From Mycobacterium decipiens (lineage in GTDB: Bacteria > Actinomycetota > Actinomycetes > Mycobacteriales > Mycobacteriaceae): a stretch of DNA of 64,000 nt. Below are positions 56,621 to 64,000 of this stretch, piece after piece (position 1 is the stretch's first letter; every line of letters begins with the position of its first letter). The stretch is taken from NCBI RefSeq assembly GCF_963853665.1, contig NZ_OY970459.1:2232001-2296000 (forward strand), read 5' to 3'. The position numbers and the translations under genes were made by a program. The notes under the pieces are model-generated. The model worked only from the letters and a program-made list of their open reading frames with translations. It searched no databases and had not been told where the DNA came from.

Positions 56621-57229
56621 GTGCCTGACGAACCGACGGGATCGGTTGATCCGCTGACCTCAACCGGGGAAGCCGGGGAGGCGGGGAAACCCGAGGCTCC
56701 CACCCCGCCGCGGCGGCTGCGCATGTTGTTGTCGGTGGCTGCGGTGGTGCTCGTACTCGACATAGTCAGCAAGGTGATAGCCGTCAAACTGCTGCCGCCA
56801 GGCCAGCCGGTGTCGATCATCGGCGACACGGTCACCTGGACTCTGGTGCGCAATTCGGGGGCGGCGTTCTCGATGGCGACCGGATACACCTGGGTTCTGA
56901 CACTGATCGCGACGGGTGTCGTGGTGGGCATCTTCTGGATGGGCCGGCGGCTGGTGTCGCCGTGGTGGGCGTTGGGCCTCGGGATGATTCTGGGCGGTGC
57001 GATGGGCAACCTGGTTGATCGCTTCTTCCGGGCGCCCGGGCCGCTGCGCGGGCATGTGGTGGACTTCTTGTCGGTCGGTTGGTGGCCGGTGTTCAACGTC
57101 GCCGACCCATCGGTAGTGGGTGGCGCCATCCTGCTGGTCATCCTGTCGATCTTCGGCTTCGACTTCGACACGGTAGGTCGGCGGCGCGCCGACGGGGACA
57201 CGGTACGTCGGCGGCACGCCGATGACTGA
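56621..57229 (+). CDS. lspA: Lipoprotein signal peptidase
   Basis: This 202-residue inner-membrane aspartyl protease cleaves prolipoprotein signal peptides after lipidation. Four helices are present. The catalytic aspartates are in NLVDRFFR and [11 protein letters not shown], with conserved [12 protein letters not shown] 56621 is used because GAGGGA lies 9 nt upstream and the length equals Rv1539. The N-terminal ~35 residues are Pro/Gly-rich and cytoplasmic. The C-terminal tail contains a 10-residue repeat ([20 protein letters not shown]). The stop overlaps the next gene by 8 nt. Confidence 0.95.
   Translation: MPDEPTGSVDPLTSTGEAGEAGKPEAPTPPRRLRMLLSVAAVVLVLDIVSKVIAVKLLPPGQPVSIIGDTVTWTLVRNSGAAFSMATGYTWVLTLIATGVVVGIFWMGRRLVSPWWALGLGMILGGAMGNLVDRFFRAPGPLRGHVVDFLSVGWWPVFNVADPSVVGGAILLVILSIFGFDFDTVGRRRADGDTVRRRHADD
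57167..57226 (+). repeat. 30-nt tandem repeat encoding the LspA tail
   Basis: Two copies of a 30-nt unit starting GACACGGTA (57167–57196 and 57197–57226) differ at a few positions and encode [10 protein letters not shown] and [10 protein letters not shown] at the end of LspA. Copy number could vary by slippage without affecting the membrane core of the enzyme. Confidence 0.7.
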
Positions 57230-58148
57230 CCGCTCAATGCCCGTCCCGGATGGATTGGCGGGCATGCGTGTTGACACCGGGCTTGCTCGCCTGTTGGGAC
57301 TGTCCCGTACCGCTGCGGCTACCCTCGCCGAAGACGGCGCGGTCGAGCTGGACGGTGTGCAGGCCGGAAAGTCCGATCGGCTCACCTCCGGCGCCTTGTT
57401 GCAGGTGCGGTTGCCCGAGCAGCCCGCGCCGCCGCAGAACACGCCCGTCGACATCGAGGGGATGACGATTCTGTATTCCGACGAGGACATCGTCGCGGTC
57501 GACAAGCCGGCTGCGGTGGCCGCGCATGCGTCGGTGGGCTGGACCGGGCCCACGGTGCTGGGCGGACTGGCCGCCGCCGGGTACCGGATCACCACGTCGG
57601 GTGTGCACGAGCGGCAGGGCATCGTGCATCGCCTCGACGTCGGCACCTCCGGGGTGATGGTGGTGGCGATCTCCGAGCGGGCGTACACGGTGCTCAAGCG
57701 GGCGTTCAAACAACGCATGGTGGACAAGCGGTACCACGCGCTGGTGCAAGGACATCCGGATCCGTCCAGCGGGACGATCGACGCACCGATCGGTCGTCAC
57801 CGCGGTCATGAATGGAAGTTCGCGGTCACCAAGAACGGCCGGCACAGCCTCACGCACTATGACACGCTGGAAGCCTTCGTAGCAGCCAGCCTGCTCGACG
57901 TGCATCTGGAAACCGGCCGCACCCATCAGATCCGGGTGCACTTCGCGGCGTTGCATCACCCATGTTGTGGCGACCTCGTTTATGGAGCTGATCCCAAGCT
58001 AGCGAAACGGCTCGGCTTAAAACGTCAATGGCTGCACGCGCGTTCACTGGCGTTCGCCCATCCGGCCGACGGTCGGCGGGTGGAGATCGTCAGCCCGTAT
58101 CCGCCCGATCTAAAGCACGCGCTGGAGATATTGCGCGACGAGGGTTGA
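57222..58148 (+). CDS. RluA-family pseudouridine synthase (Rv1540-like)
   Basis: This 308-residue RNA-modifying enzyme converts uridines in rRNA or tRNA to pseudouridine. An N-terminal S4-like RNA-binding domain (residues ~1–75) precedes the catalytic [14 protein letters not shown] with the essential Asp. The KRYHALVQG and [12 protein letters not shown] blocks follow. The ATG at 57222 lies within the lspA end, so the two are translationally coupled, a widely conserved bacterial arrangement. Confidence 0.93.
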   Translation: MTDRSMPVPDGLAGMRVDTGLARLLGLSRTAAATLAEDGAVELDGVQAGKSDRLTSGALLQVRLPEQPAPPQNTPVDIEGMTILYSDEDIVAVDKPAAVAAHASVGWTGPTVLGGLAAAGYRITTSGVHERQGIVHRLDVGTSGVMVVAISERAYTVLKRAFKQRMVDKRYHALVQGHPDPSSGTIDAPIGRHRGHEWKFAVTKNGRHSLTHYDTLEAFVAASLLDVHLETGRTHQIRVHFAALHHPCCGDLVYGADPKLAKRLGLKRQWLHARSLAFAHPADGRRVEIVSPYPPDLKHALEILRDEG

Positions 58149-58184
58149 CGACGCAGTCGTCGGTTCGTCGTGCTTCGAGCGCCG

Positions 58185-58811
58185 TCACGAGGTGCTGCAG
58201 ACGAACTTGGTGCCGTTGAAATCGAGTCGCACCTCACCCTGGTGTTCCCAGTATTCAACGCCCTGGCGACCGTACCGGGCGCCACTGCCGGACAGCTCGA
58301 CGAATAGGATCACCTGGTCGCCTTTCCAATTGAGCACGGCCGTCTTCGGCTCGAATTGGTTATAGAACTGTGCGGTCAACGGGCTGTCCTCCGCGGGACA
58401 CCGGTAGGTGATGACCGGTGGAGTCATGGTGGCGGGATCGGCGATCGCCAATTGGACCAGCCGGGTCTGGTAGGCCTCCCGTACGCAGGTGCGCGGATCG
58501 GTGTTTTGCGTGCATGCATCACGTTGTGTCGTCCAGCCGTGTTGACCGGCTGCCAGCGCCGCCGTGTCCGCACCGGGACGTGCCAGTGCGTGTTGGTAGG
58601 CGGCCTGCAGCCGGTGGTCCAGGTCGGTCAAGTGCGGGTCGTCACAAACCAGTTGCTGGATTGTGGTTGCGGGTTTGGCGCAGTCCGGCGAGGGCCCGGC
58701 GGTCAGCGAGGTTGTGCTGGGCGGCGGGGACGGACCGAGCTCCGGCTGCGTCGTCTTTGACGCGCAGGCGCTCAGAACTGTGGCGGTCACGAGGACGGCG
58801 ATCAGTCTCAT
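58185..58811 (-). CDS. lprI: Lipoprotein LprI, lysozyme inhibitor
   Basis: This 208-residue lipoprotein has a signal peptide MRLIAVLVTATVLSAC with the lipidated Cys in LSAC. A Pro/Ser-rich linker leads to a cysteine-containing LprI domain (DCAKPATTIQQLVCDDPHL … DPRTCVREAY). A C-terminal MliC-like domain (VITYRCPAEDSPLTAQF … FNGTKFVCS) follows; MliC folds inhibit C-type lysozymes. M. tuberculosis LprI has been shown to inhibit lysozyme. It lies 57 nt downstream of glbN on the same strand, as in M. tuberculosis where the two are co-transcribed. It is about ten residues longer than the remembered Rv1541c. Confidence 0.92.
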   Translation of the reverse strand: MRLIAVLVTATVLSACASKTTQPELGPSPPPSTTSLTAGPSPDCAKPATTIQQLVCDDPHLTDLDHRLQAAYQHALARPGADTAALAAGQHGWTTQRDACTQNTDPRTCVREAYQTRLVQLAIADPATMTPPVITYRCPAEDSPLTAQFYNQFEPKTAVLNWKGDQVILFVELSGSGARYGRQGVEYWEHQGEVRLDFNGTKFVCSTS

Positions 58812-58868
58812 AGAAGCTGACTACCGGCTACCGGGTCGATGCCGAGTGCGACACGCCCACGGGGGGGC

Positions 58869-59279
58869 TCAAACTGGTGCCGTGGTGCTCTCGCCCGATG
58901 CGACGTCGACCGCCAGCGGCGCGATGACGCCGAGAATTTCTGTGACCGTCTCGGCGTCGACGCCGGCCGCGGTTAGCGCGTCGGCCAGGTGCCCGGCGAC
59001 CAGGCTGAAGTGCTGCATCGTGATTCCGCGTCCCTGGTGGACCTGCTTCATCGGCGCACCCGTGTAGGGTTCGGGCCCACCGAGGGCGGCGGCAAAGAAC
59101 TCCGCCTGTTTGCCCTTGAGGCGGCTCATGTTCGTGCCGCTGAAGAAGGCTGACAGGTGGTCATCGGCAAGTACACGGACATAGAAGTCCTCGACGACGA
59201 CTTCGATCGCCTCGTGTCCGCCGATCTTGTCGTAGATGCTGATCGGCTCACGTTTGCGCAAGCGGGACAGTAGTCGCAT
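58869..59279 (-). CDS. glbN: Truncated haemoglobin N
   Basis: This 136-residue group I 2-on-2 haemoglobin oxidises nitric oxide to nitrate with bound O2. The N-terminal pre-A segment ([12 protein letters not shown]) precedes [22 protein letters not shown] with the distal Tyr. [21 protein letters not shown] carries the proximal histidine of helix F. Length equals M. tuberculosis GlbN (Rv1542c). It heads the glbN–lprI operon on the minus strand; ATG 59279. Confidence 0.95.
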   Translation of the reverse strand: MRLLSRLRKREPISIYDKIGGHEAIEVVVEDFYVRVLADDHLSAFFSGTNMSRLKGKQAEFFAAALGGPEPYTGAPMKQVHQGRGITMQHFSLVAGHLADALTAAGVDAETVTEILGVIAPLAVDVASGESTTAPV

Positions 59280-59463
59280 CGTGTCAGGGGAACATGCGAG
59301 CGTTGCCTGCCCGTTAGGGCGTGATCACGCTGGGATTATCAGCTGTAACACGCCGATTGCCGGCAACCGGTGCGCGGCATCTCTTCATTGGCTCATGTCC
59401 TAGTAGGTTTGGCTGCATGACCCGTGTCGCATCACTCCACACCGCCATCAGGAGCTACGAACG

Positions 59464-60489
59464 ATGAATCTTGGTGACCTAACGAACCTCGTCGAGAAGC
59501 CGCTCGCGGCGGTGTCCAACATCGTCAACACCCCGAACTCGGCCGGGCGATATCGGCCCTTCTATTTGAGGAACCTGCTCGATGCGGTGCAGGGCCGCAA
59601 ACTCAGCGACGCGGTGGACGGCAAGGTCGTGCTCATTACGGGCGGGTCGTCAGGCATCGGTGCGGCCGCCGCGAACAAAATTGCCGAGGCGGGCGGCACG
59701 GTGGTGTTGGTCGCGCGCACCCTGGAAAACCTCGAAAAGGTCGCCGACGACATACGGGCGATCCGAGGCGATGGTGGTGCCGCCCACGTGTACCCATGCG
59801 ATCTATCCGACATCGACGCCATTGCCGCGATGGCCGACCAGGTGCTCGCCGATCTAGGCGGCGTCGACATATTGATCAACAACGCGGGCCGGTCAATTCG
59901 GCGGTCGTTGGAGTTGTCCTATGACCGGATCCACGACTACCAGCGGACGATGCAATTGAACTACCTCGGTGCGGTACAGCTGATCCTCAAGTTCATCCCC
60001 GGGATGCGGGACCGCCGGTTCGGGCACATCGTCAACGTTTCGTCGGTCGGCGTACAGACGCGCGCGCCACGCTTCGGCGCCTATATCGCCAGCAAGGCAG
60101 CGCTGGACAGCCTGTGCGACGCGCTGCAAGCCGAGACGGTGCACGACAACGTCCGATTCACCACCGTGCACATGGCGTTGGTCCGGACGCCGATGATCAG
60201 CCCGACCACGATCTACGACAAATTCCCCACGCTGACGCCGGAGCAGGCGGCCGGTGTGATCACCGATGCCATCGTGCATCGGCCCCGCCGGGCGAGCTCA
60301 CCGTTCGGACAGTTCGCAGCCGTTGCCGACGCCGTCAACCCCGCGGTGATGGACCGGGTACGTAACCGTGCCTTCAACATGTTCGGCGACTCGTCCGCAG
60401 CCAGGGGAAGCGAATCCCAAACCGACACATCCGGTCTCGACAAGCGGAGCGAAACGTTTGTGCGGGCCACCCGAGGGATACATTGGTGA
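59464..60489 (+). CDS. SDR-family fatty acyl-CoA reductase-like protein (Rv1543-like)
   Basis: This 341-residue short-chain dehydrogenase binds NADP through VLITGGSSGIGAAAANK. ILINNAGRSI, NVSSVGVQTRAPRFGAYIASK (with Ser, Tyr and Lys of the active site) and TVHMALVRTPM follow. The N-terminal ~50 residues and C-terminal DAVNPAVMDRVRNRAFN block match the mycobacterial long-chain acyl-CoA reductase group. The start is ATG 59464. The next SDR gene begins 4 nt after its stop, forming an operon of two related enzymes. Confidence 0.9.
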   Translation: MNLGDLTNLVEKPLAAVSNIVNTPNSAGRYRPFYLRNLLDAVQGRKLSDAVDGKVVLITGGSSGIGAAAANKIAEAGGTVVLVARTLENLEKVADDIRAIRGDGGAAHVYPCDLSDIDAIAAMADQVLADLGGVDILINNAGRSIRRSLELSYDRIHDYQRTMQLNYLGAVQLILKFIPGMRDRRFGHIVNVSSVGVQTRAPRFGAYIASKAALDSLCDALQAETVHDNVRFTTVHMALVRTPMISPTTIYDKFPTLTPEQAAGVITDAIVHRPRRASSPFGQFAAVADAVNPAVMDRVRNRAFNMFGDSSAARGSESQTDTSGLDKRSETFVRATRGIHW

Positions 60490-60493
60490 CATC

Positions 60494-61297
60494 GTGAGCC
60501 TTCCGAAACCGAACAATCAGACTACCGTTGTGATCACCGGCGCCTCCTCTGGCATCGGTGTCGAATTGGCTCACGGCCTGGCCGGCCGTGGCTTCCCCCT
60601 GATGCTGGTAGCGCGGCGCCGCGAGCGCCTCGATGAGCTGGCCGATCAGTTGCGCCGGGAACACTCCGTCGGGGTCGAGGTCTTGCCACTCGACCTTGCC
60701 GATACCCAAGCGAGGGCACAGTTGGCCGATCGCTTGCGTACCGACTCGATTGCCGGTTTGTGCAACAGCGCCGGTTTCGGCACCAGCGGGCGTTTCCACG
60801 AGCTGCCGTTCGAACGCGAAAGCGAGGAAGTCACCCTCAATGCGCTGGCGCTGATGGAACTCACCCATGCGGCGCTACCCGGGATGGTCAAGCGCGGCGC
60901 CGGCGCGGTGCTGAACATCGCCTCGATCGCGGGCTTCCAGCCGCTTCCCTATATGGCGGTGTATTCGGCCACCAAGGCATTTGTGCTGACGTTCTCCGAG
61001 GCCGTGCAGGAGGAGCTGCACGGAACGGGTGTGTCGGTGACTGCCCTATGTCCGGGCCCGGTACCCACCGAGTGGGCTGAGATCGCCAGTGCCGAGAGGT
61101 TCAGCGTTCCCTTCGCGCAAGTTTCGCCGCACGACGTCGCCCAAGCCGCGATCGAGGGGATGCTCGCGGGTAAGCGCACCGTGGTGCCCGGCATCGTGCC
61201 CAAGTTCGTCAGCACCGGCGGCAGGTTCGCTCCGCGCAGCCTGCTGCTGCCGGCGATCCGGATCGGCAACCGACTGCGCGGCGGGCCCAGTCGCTGA
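60494..61297 (+). CDS. Short-chain dehydrogenase (Rv1544-like, ketoacyl reductase type)
   Basis: This 267-residue SDR has VVITGASSGIGVELAHGLAG, the RRERLDELADQL cofactor region and SIAGFQPLPYMAVYSATKAF with the catalytic Tyr-Lys. CPGPVPTEWAE follows. GTG 60494 is chosen since it gives the 267 residues recalled for Rv1544 and starts 4 nt after the upstream stop; the open frame extends back to 60368 only as overlap. It probably reduces a keto group on an acyl chain; the substrate is unknown. Confidence 0.9.
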   Translation: MSLPKPNNQTTVVITGASSGIGVELAHGLAGRGFPLMLVARRRERLDELADQLRREHSVGVEVLPLDLADTQARAQLADRLRTDSIAGLCNSAGFGTSGRFHELPFERESEEVTLNALALMELTHAALPGMVKRGAGAVLNIASIAGFQPLPYMAVYSATKAFVLTFSEAVQEELHGTGVSVTALCPGPVPTEWAEIASAERFSVPFAQVSPHDVAQAAIEGMLAGKRTVVPGIVPKFVSTGGRFAPRSLLLPAIRIGNRLRGGPSR

Positions 61298-61302
61298 GCG
61301 TT

Positions 61303-61406
61303 TTGCCCCGCTCCTTCTCGGGCCGTTCCGGCCCGCATCGTCGCCGCGGCGGGTTTGATTGCCCCGCTCCTTCTCGGGCCGTTCCGGCCCGCATCGTCGC
61401 CGCGGC
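61303..61406. repeat. Two exact 48-nt direct repeats with terminator-like hairpins
   Basis: Bases 61303–61350 and 61359–61406 are identical (TTGCCCCGCTCCTTCTCGGG…), separated by 8 nt. Each copy contains CGGGCCG TTC CGGCCCG, a 7-bp hairpin (61319–61335 and 61375–61391). They fill the gap between the two-gene SDR operon and the Rv1546 homologue and probably act as a double transcription terminator. M. tuberculosis has the small ORF Rv1545 annotated in this gap; no such gene is supported here. Confidence 0.75.
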
Positions 61407-61418
61407 TAGGCTCAGGCG

Positions 61419-61850
61419 ATGGCTTCCGTTGAGATGTCCGCTGACGTCCCGATGAGCCCGCAAGATATGTGGGACCGCGTTTCGGATCTGTCAGCGTTGG
61501 GCGACTGGCTTGTGATCCACGAGGCGTGGCGCAGTGAGGTGCCCGAGGAGCTGACCGAGGGGACGCAGATCGTGGGTGTCGCGCGAGCCAAGGGCATGCG
61601 CAACCGGGTGACGTGGACGGTGACCAAGTGGGACCCGCCGCGTGAGGTCGTGATGAAGGGATCTGGGAAGGGCGGAACAAAGTACGGAGTCACCCTCACC
61701 GTGCGGCCCGCAGCGGACGGGTCCGCGCTGGGGCTGCGTCTCGAGCTGGGTGGGCGTGCGCTCTTCGGCCCGGTGGGCTCGGCCGCGGCTCGTGCCGTCA
61801 AGGGCGACGTGGAGAAGTCGCTCAAGCAGTTCGTCGAGCTATACGGCTAG
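61419..61850 (+). CDS. SRPBCC (START-like) protein, Rv1546-like
   Basis: This 143-residue protein of the polyketide-cyclase/SRPBCC fold begins [20 protein letters not shown], the first strand and helix of that fold, with [16 protein letters not shown] and a long C-terminal helix ending [12 protein letters not shown]. Such proteins bind lipids or other hydrophobic ligands in a deep pocket. The start is ATG 61419, 12 nt after the second direct repeat. No ligand can be inferred. Confidence 0.87.
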   Translation: MASVEMSADVPMSPQDMWDRVSDLSALGDWLVIHEAWRSEVPEELTEGTQIVGVARAKGMRNRVTWTVTKWDPPREVVMKGSGKGGTKYGVTLTVRPAADGSALGLRLELGGRALFGPVGSAAARAVKGDVEKSLKQFVELYG

Positions 61851-61916
61851 CCGCTTGAAGACACACTTGGCGACACGCCCGACGGTGTCGGTCCTCGGTC
61901 ATAGACTGGCGTCTCT

Positions 61917-64000
61917 ATGAACCAATCCTTCGTGCACCTGCATAACCACACCGAGTACTCGATGCTCGATGGTGCAGCGAAGATTACCCCCATGCTCGCC
62001 GAGGTTGAGCGGCTTGGCATGCCCGCGATCGGGATGACCGATCACGGAAACATGTTTGGCGCCAGCGAGTTTTACAACTCGGTGACAAAGGCCGGAATCA
62101 AGCCGATCATCGGCGTCGAGGCGTATATCGCTCCCGCTTCTCGTTTTGATACCCGGCGCATCTCCTGGGGCGATCCCAGCCAGAAGGCCGACGATGTCTC
62201 GGGCAGCGGGTCCTACACGCACCTGACGATGCTGGCCGAGAACGCCACCGGCCTGCGTAACCTGTTCAAGCTGTCCTCGCTGGCCTCGTTCGAGGGCCAG
62301 CTGAGCAAGTGGTCGCGCATGGACGCCGAGCTCATCGCCGAGAACGCCGAGGGCATCATCATCACCACCGGCTGCCCGTCTGGGGAGGTGCAGACCCGCC
62401 TGCGGCTCGGCCAGCGTCGCGAGGCGCTTGAGGCCGCGGCCAAGTGGCGGGAGATCGTTGGCCCGGACAACTACTTCCTGGAGCTGATGGACCACGGCCT
62501 AACCATCGAACGTCGGGTCCGCGACGGTCTGCTCGAGATCGGCCGAACGCTCAACATCCCGCCGCTGGCCACCAATGACTGCCACTACGTAACCCGCGAC
62601 GCCGCCCACAACCACGAGGCGCTGTTGTGCGTGCAAACCGGCAAGACGCTGTCGGATCCCAATCGGTTCAAGTTCGATGGTGACGGCTATTACCTCAAGT
62701 CGGCGGCCGAAATGCGCCAGCTCTGGGACGACGACGTCCCGGGCGCATGCGACTCCACGTTGCTGATCGCAGAGCGGGTGCAGTCCTACGCCGACGTGTG
62801 GACACCGCGCGACCGGATGCCGGTCTTCCCGGTGCCCGACGGGCACGATCAGGCGTCCTGGCTGCGCCACGAGGTGGATGCCGGGTTGAGCCGTCGATTC
62901 TCCGCCGGTCCGCCGGACGGCTACGCGACGCGCGCGGCCTACGAAATCGACGTCATCTGTTCCAAGGGCTACCCGTCGTATTTCCTGATCGTGGCCGACC
63001 TGATCAACTACGCGCGGTCGGTCGGCATCCGGGTCGGGCCCGGCCGGGGCTCGGCGGCGGGTTCGCTGGTGGCCTACGCCCTGGGCATCACCGACATCGA
63101 CCCGATTCCGCATGGCTTGCTGTTCGAGCGGTTCCTCAACCCGGAACGCACGTCGATGCCCGACATCGACATCGACTTCGACGACCGCCGCCGTGGTGAG
63201 ATGGTGCGCTACGCTGCCGACAAGTGGGGCCACGACCGGGTAGCCCAGGTCATCACCTTCGGCACCATCAAAACCAAAGCGGCGCTGAAGGATTCGGCGC
63301 GAATCCACTACGGGCAGCCGGGATTCGCGATCGCCGACCGGATCACCAAGGCGCTGCCGCCAGCCATCATGGCCAAAGACATTCCGCTTGCGGGTATCAC
63401 CGACCCCGACCACGAGCGCTACAAGGAAGCCGCCGAGGTTCGCGGTCTGATCGAGACCGACCCGGACGTACGCACCATCTATCAGACGGCGCGCGGCCTG
63501 GAAGGCCTGATCCGTAACGCCGGCGTCCACGCGTGTGCGGTGATCATGAGCAGTGAGCCGCTGACCGAGGCGATCCCGTTGTGGAAGCGACAGCAGGATG
63601 GCGCCATCATCACCGGGTGGGACTATCCGTCATGCGAGGCCATCGGCCTGCTGAAGATGGACTTCCTGGGCCTGCGCAACCTGACGATCATCGGGGACGC
63701 GATCGACAACATCAGGGCCAACAGGGGGATCGACCTCGACCTGGAATCCACGCCGCTGGACGACAGGCCCACCTACGAGCTGCTCGGCCGTGGCGACACC
63801 CTGGGTGTGTTCCAGCTCGACGGCGGGCCGATGCGCGACCTGCTGCGCCGCATGCAGCCGACCGGGTTCGAAGACGTCGTCGCCGTCATCGCGCTTTACC
63901 GGCCCGGTCCGATGGGCCAGAACGCACACAACGACTACGCCGACCGCAAGAACGGTCGGCAGGCGATCCGGCCGATTCACCCGGAGCTGGCCGATCCGCT
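61917..64000 (+). CDS. dnaE1: DNA polymerase III alpha subunit, N-terminal part (cut by window edge)
   Basis: The frame from ATG 61917 is open to the end of the window, giving ~694 of about 1180 residues. The N-terminal PHP domain ([29 protein letters not shown]) acts as the proofreading exonuclease in mycobacterial DnaE1. The polymerase palm begins with [20 protein letters not shown] and the catalytic acids are in [12 protein letters not shown] (near residue 415). It is the main replicative polymerase. It resembles M. tuberculosis DnaE1 closely but with many substitutions, including the N-terminus (MNQSFVHLH), which points to a related species. Confidence 0.95.
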   Translation, partial: MNQSFVHLHNHTEYSMLDGAAKITPMLAEVERLGMPAIGMTDHGNMFGASEFYNSVTKAGIKPIIGVEAYIAPASRFDTRRISWGDPSQKADDVSGSGSYTHLTMLAENATGLRNLFKLSSLASFEGQLSKWSRMDAELIAENAEGIIITTGCPSGEVQTRLRLGQRREALEAAAKWREIVGPDNYFLELMDHGLTIERRVRDGLLEIGRTLNIPPLATNDCHYVTRDAAHNHEALLCVQTGKTLSDPNRFKFDGDGYYLKSAAEMRQLWDDDVPGACDSTLLIAERVQSYADVWTPRDRMPVFPVPDGHDQASWLRHEVDAGLSRRFSAGPPDGYATRAAYEIDVICSKGYPSYFLIVADLINYARSVGIRVGPGRGSAAGSLVAYALGITDIDPIPHGLLFERFLNPERTSMPDIDIDFDDRRRGEMVRYAADKWGHDRVAQVITFGTIKTKAALKDSARIHYGQPGFAIADRITKALPPAIMAKDIPLAGITDPDHERYKEAAEVRGLIETDPDVRTIYQTARGLEGLIRNAGVHACAVIMSSEPLTEAIPLWKRQQDGAIITGWDYPSCEAIGLLKMDFLGLRNLTIIGDAIDNIRANRGIDLDLESTPLDDRPTYELLGRGDTLGVFQLDGGPMRDLLRRMQPTGFEDVVAVIALYRPGPMGQNAHNDYADRKNGRQAIRPIHPELADP

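Noticed and set aside
1..64000. Insertion sequences, tRNA/rRNA genes, CRISPR arrays or phage attachment sites
   Set aside because: No transposase motifs, tRNA cloverleaf, regularly spaced repeats or integrase were recognised. The rearranged left part shows no mobile-element ends that could be supported by eye.

Overview
The window comes from a slow-growing Mycobacterium close to, but not inside, the M. tuberculosis complex. The right third has the gene order and protein lengths of M. tuberculosis Rv1530–Rv1547 (adh, Rv1531, Rv1532c, Rv1533, Rv1534, Rv1535, ileS, dinX, ansA, lspA, Rv1540, lprI, glbN, Rv1543, Rv1544, Rv1546, dnaE1). Against remembered M. tuberculosis sequences, IleS and DnaE1 differ at many positions, too many for an MTBC member or a typical M. 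canettii. A relative such as the M. kansasii / M. decipiens / M. lacus group is more likely; the species is inferred, not shown.

Positions 1–45 kb are a cell-envelope glycolipid locus of the pks5 / lipooligosaccharide (LOS) type. From left to right it holds: the end of a GT2 glycosyltransferase; a small lipoprotein; two tandem paralogous polytopic membrane proteins; a CDP-glucose 4,6-dehydratase; a TylF-like O-methyltransferase; a Gtr-like trio (polyprenyl-phosphate sugar synthase, GtrA flippase, second GT2); GDP-mannose 4,6-dehydratase; a condensation-fold acyltransferase; the fatty acyl-AMP ligase FadD25; the exporter MmpL12; another GT2; GDP-fucose synthase with a decayed gmd copy upstream; a GAP/SfLAP-type membrane protein; GT2 and WbbL2-like transferases; and a UGT-type transferase. 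Then come two consecutive pks–papA cassettes, each a mycocerosic-acid-synthase-like PKS (KS-AT-DH-ER-KR-ACP) followed 58 nt later by a PapA acyltransferase.

Read together: activated deoxysugars (GDP-fucose branch, CDP-6-deoxyhexose branch) are made and attached by several glycosyltransferases. FadD25 activates fatty acids and Pks5-type enzymes build methyl-branched chains. PapA enzymes esterify these onto the glycan core, and MmpL12 and the GAP-like protein take part in export. This matches the established role of the pks5 locus in LOS and smooth colony morphology; the exact sugar sequence cannot be read from DNA.

Positions 41.7–45.2 kb hold an acyl-CoA ligase, an APC permease and a small coupled ORF on the minus strand. 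In M. tuberculosis, as remembered, papA4 and fadD24 sit here. From 45.25 kb the window is core genome. It includes two riboswitches: an M-box Mg2+ sensor with a possible leader peptide before the Rv1535 homologue, and a translational T-box before ileS whose Shine–Dalgarno sequestrator can be paired base by base. The right edge cuts dnaE1; the left edge cuts a glycosyltransferase.
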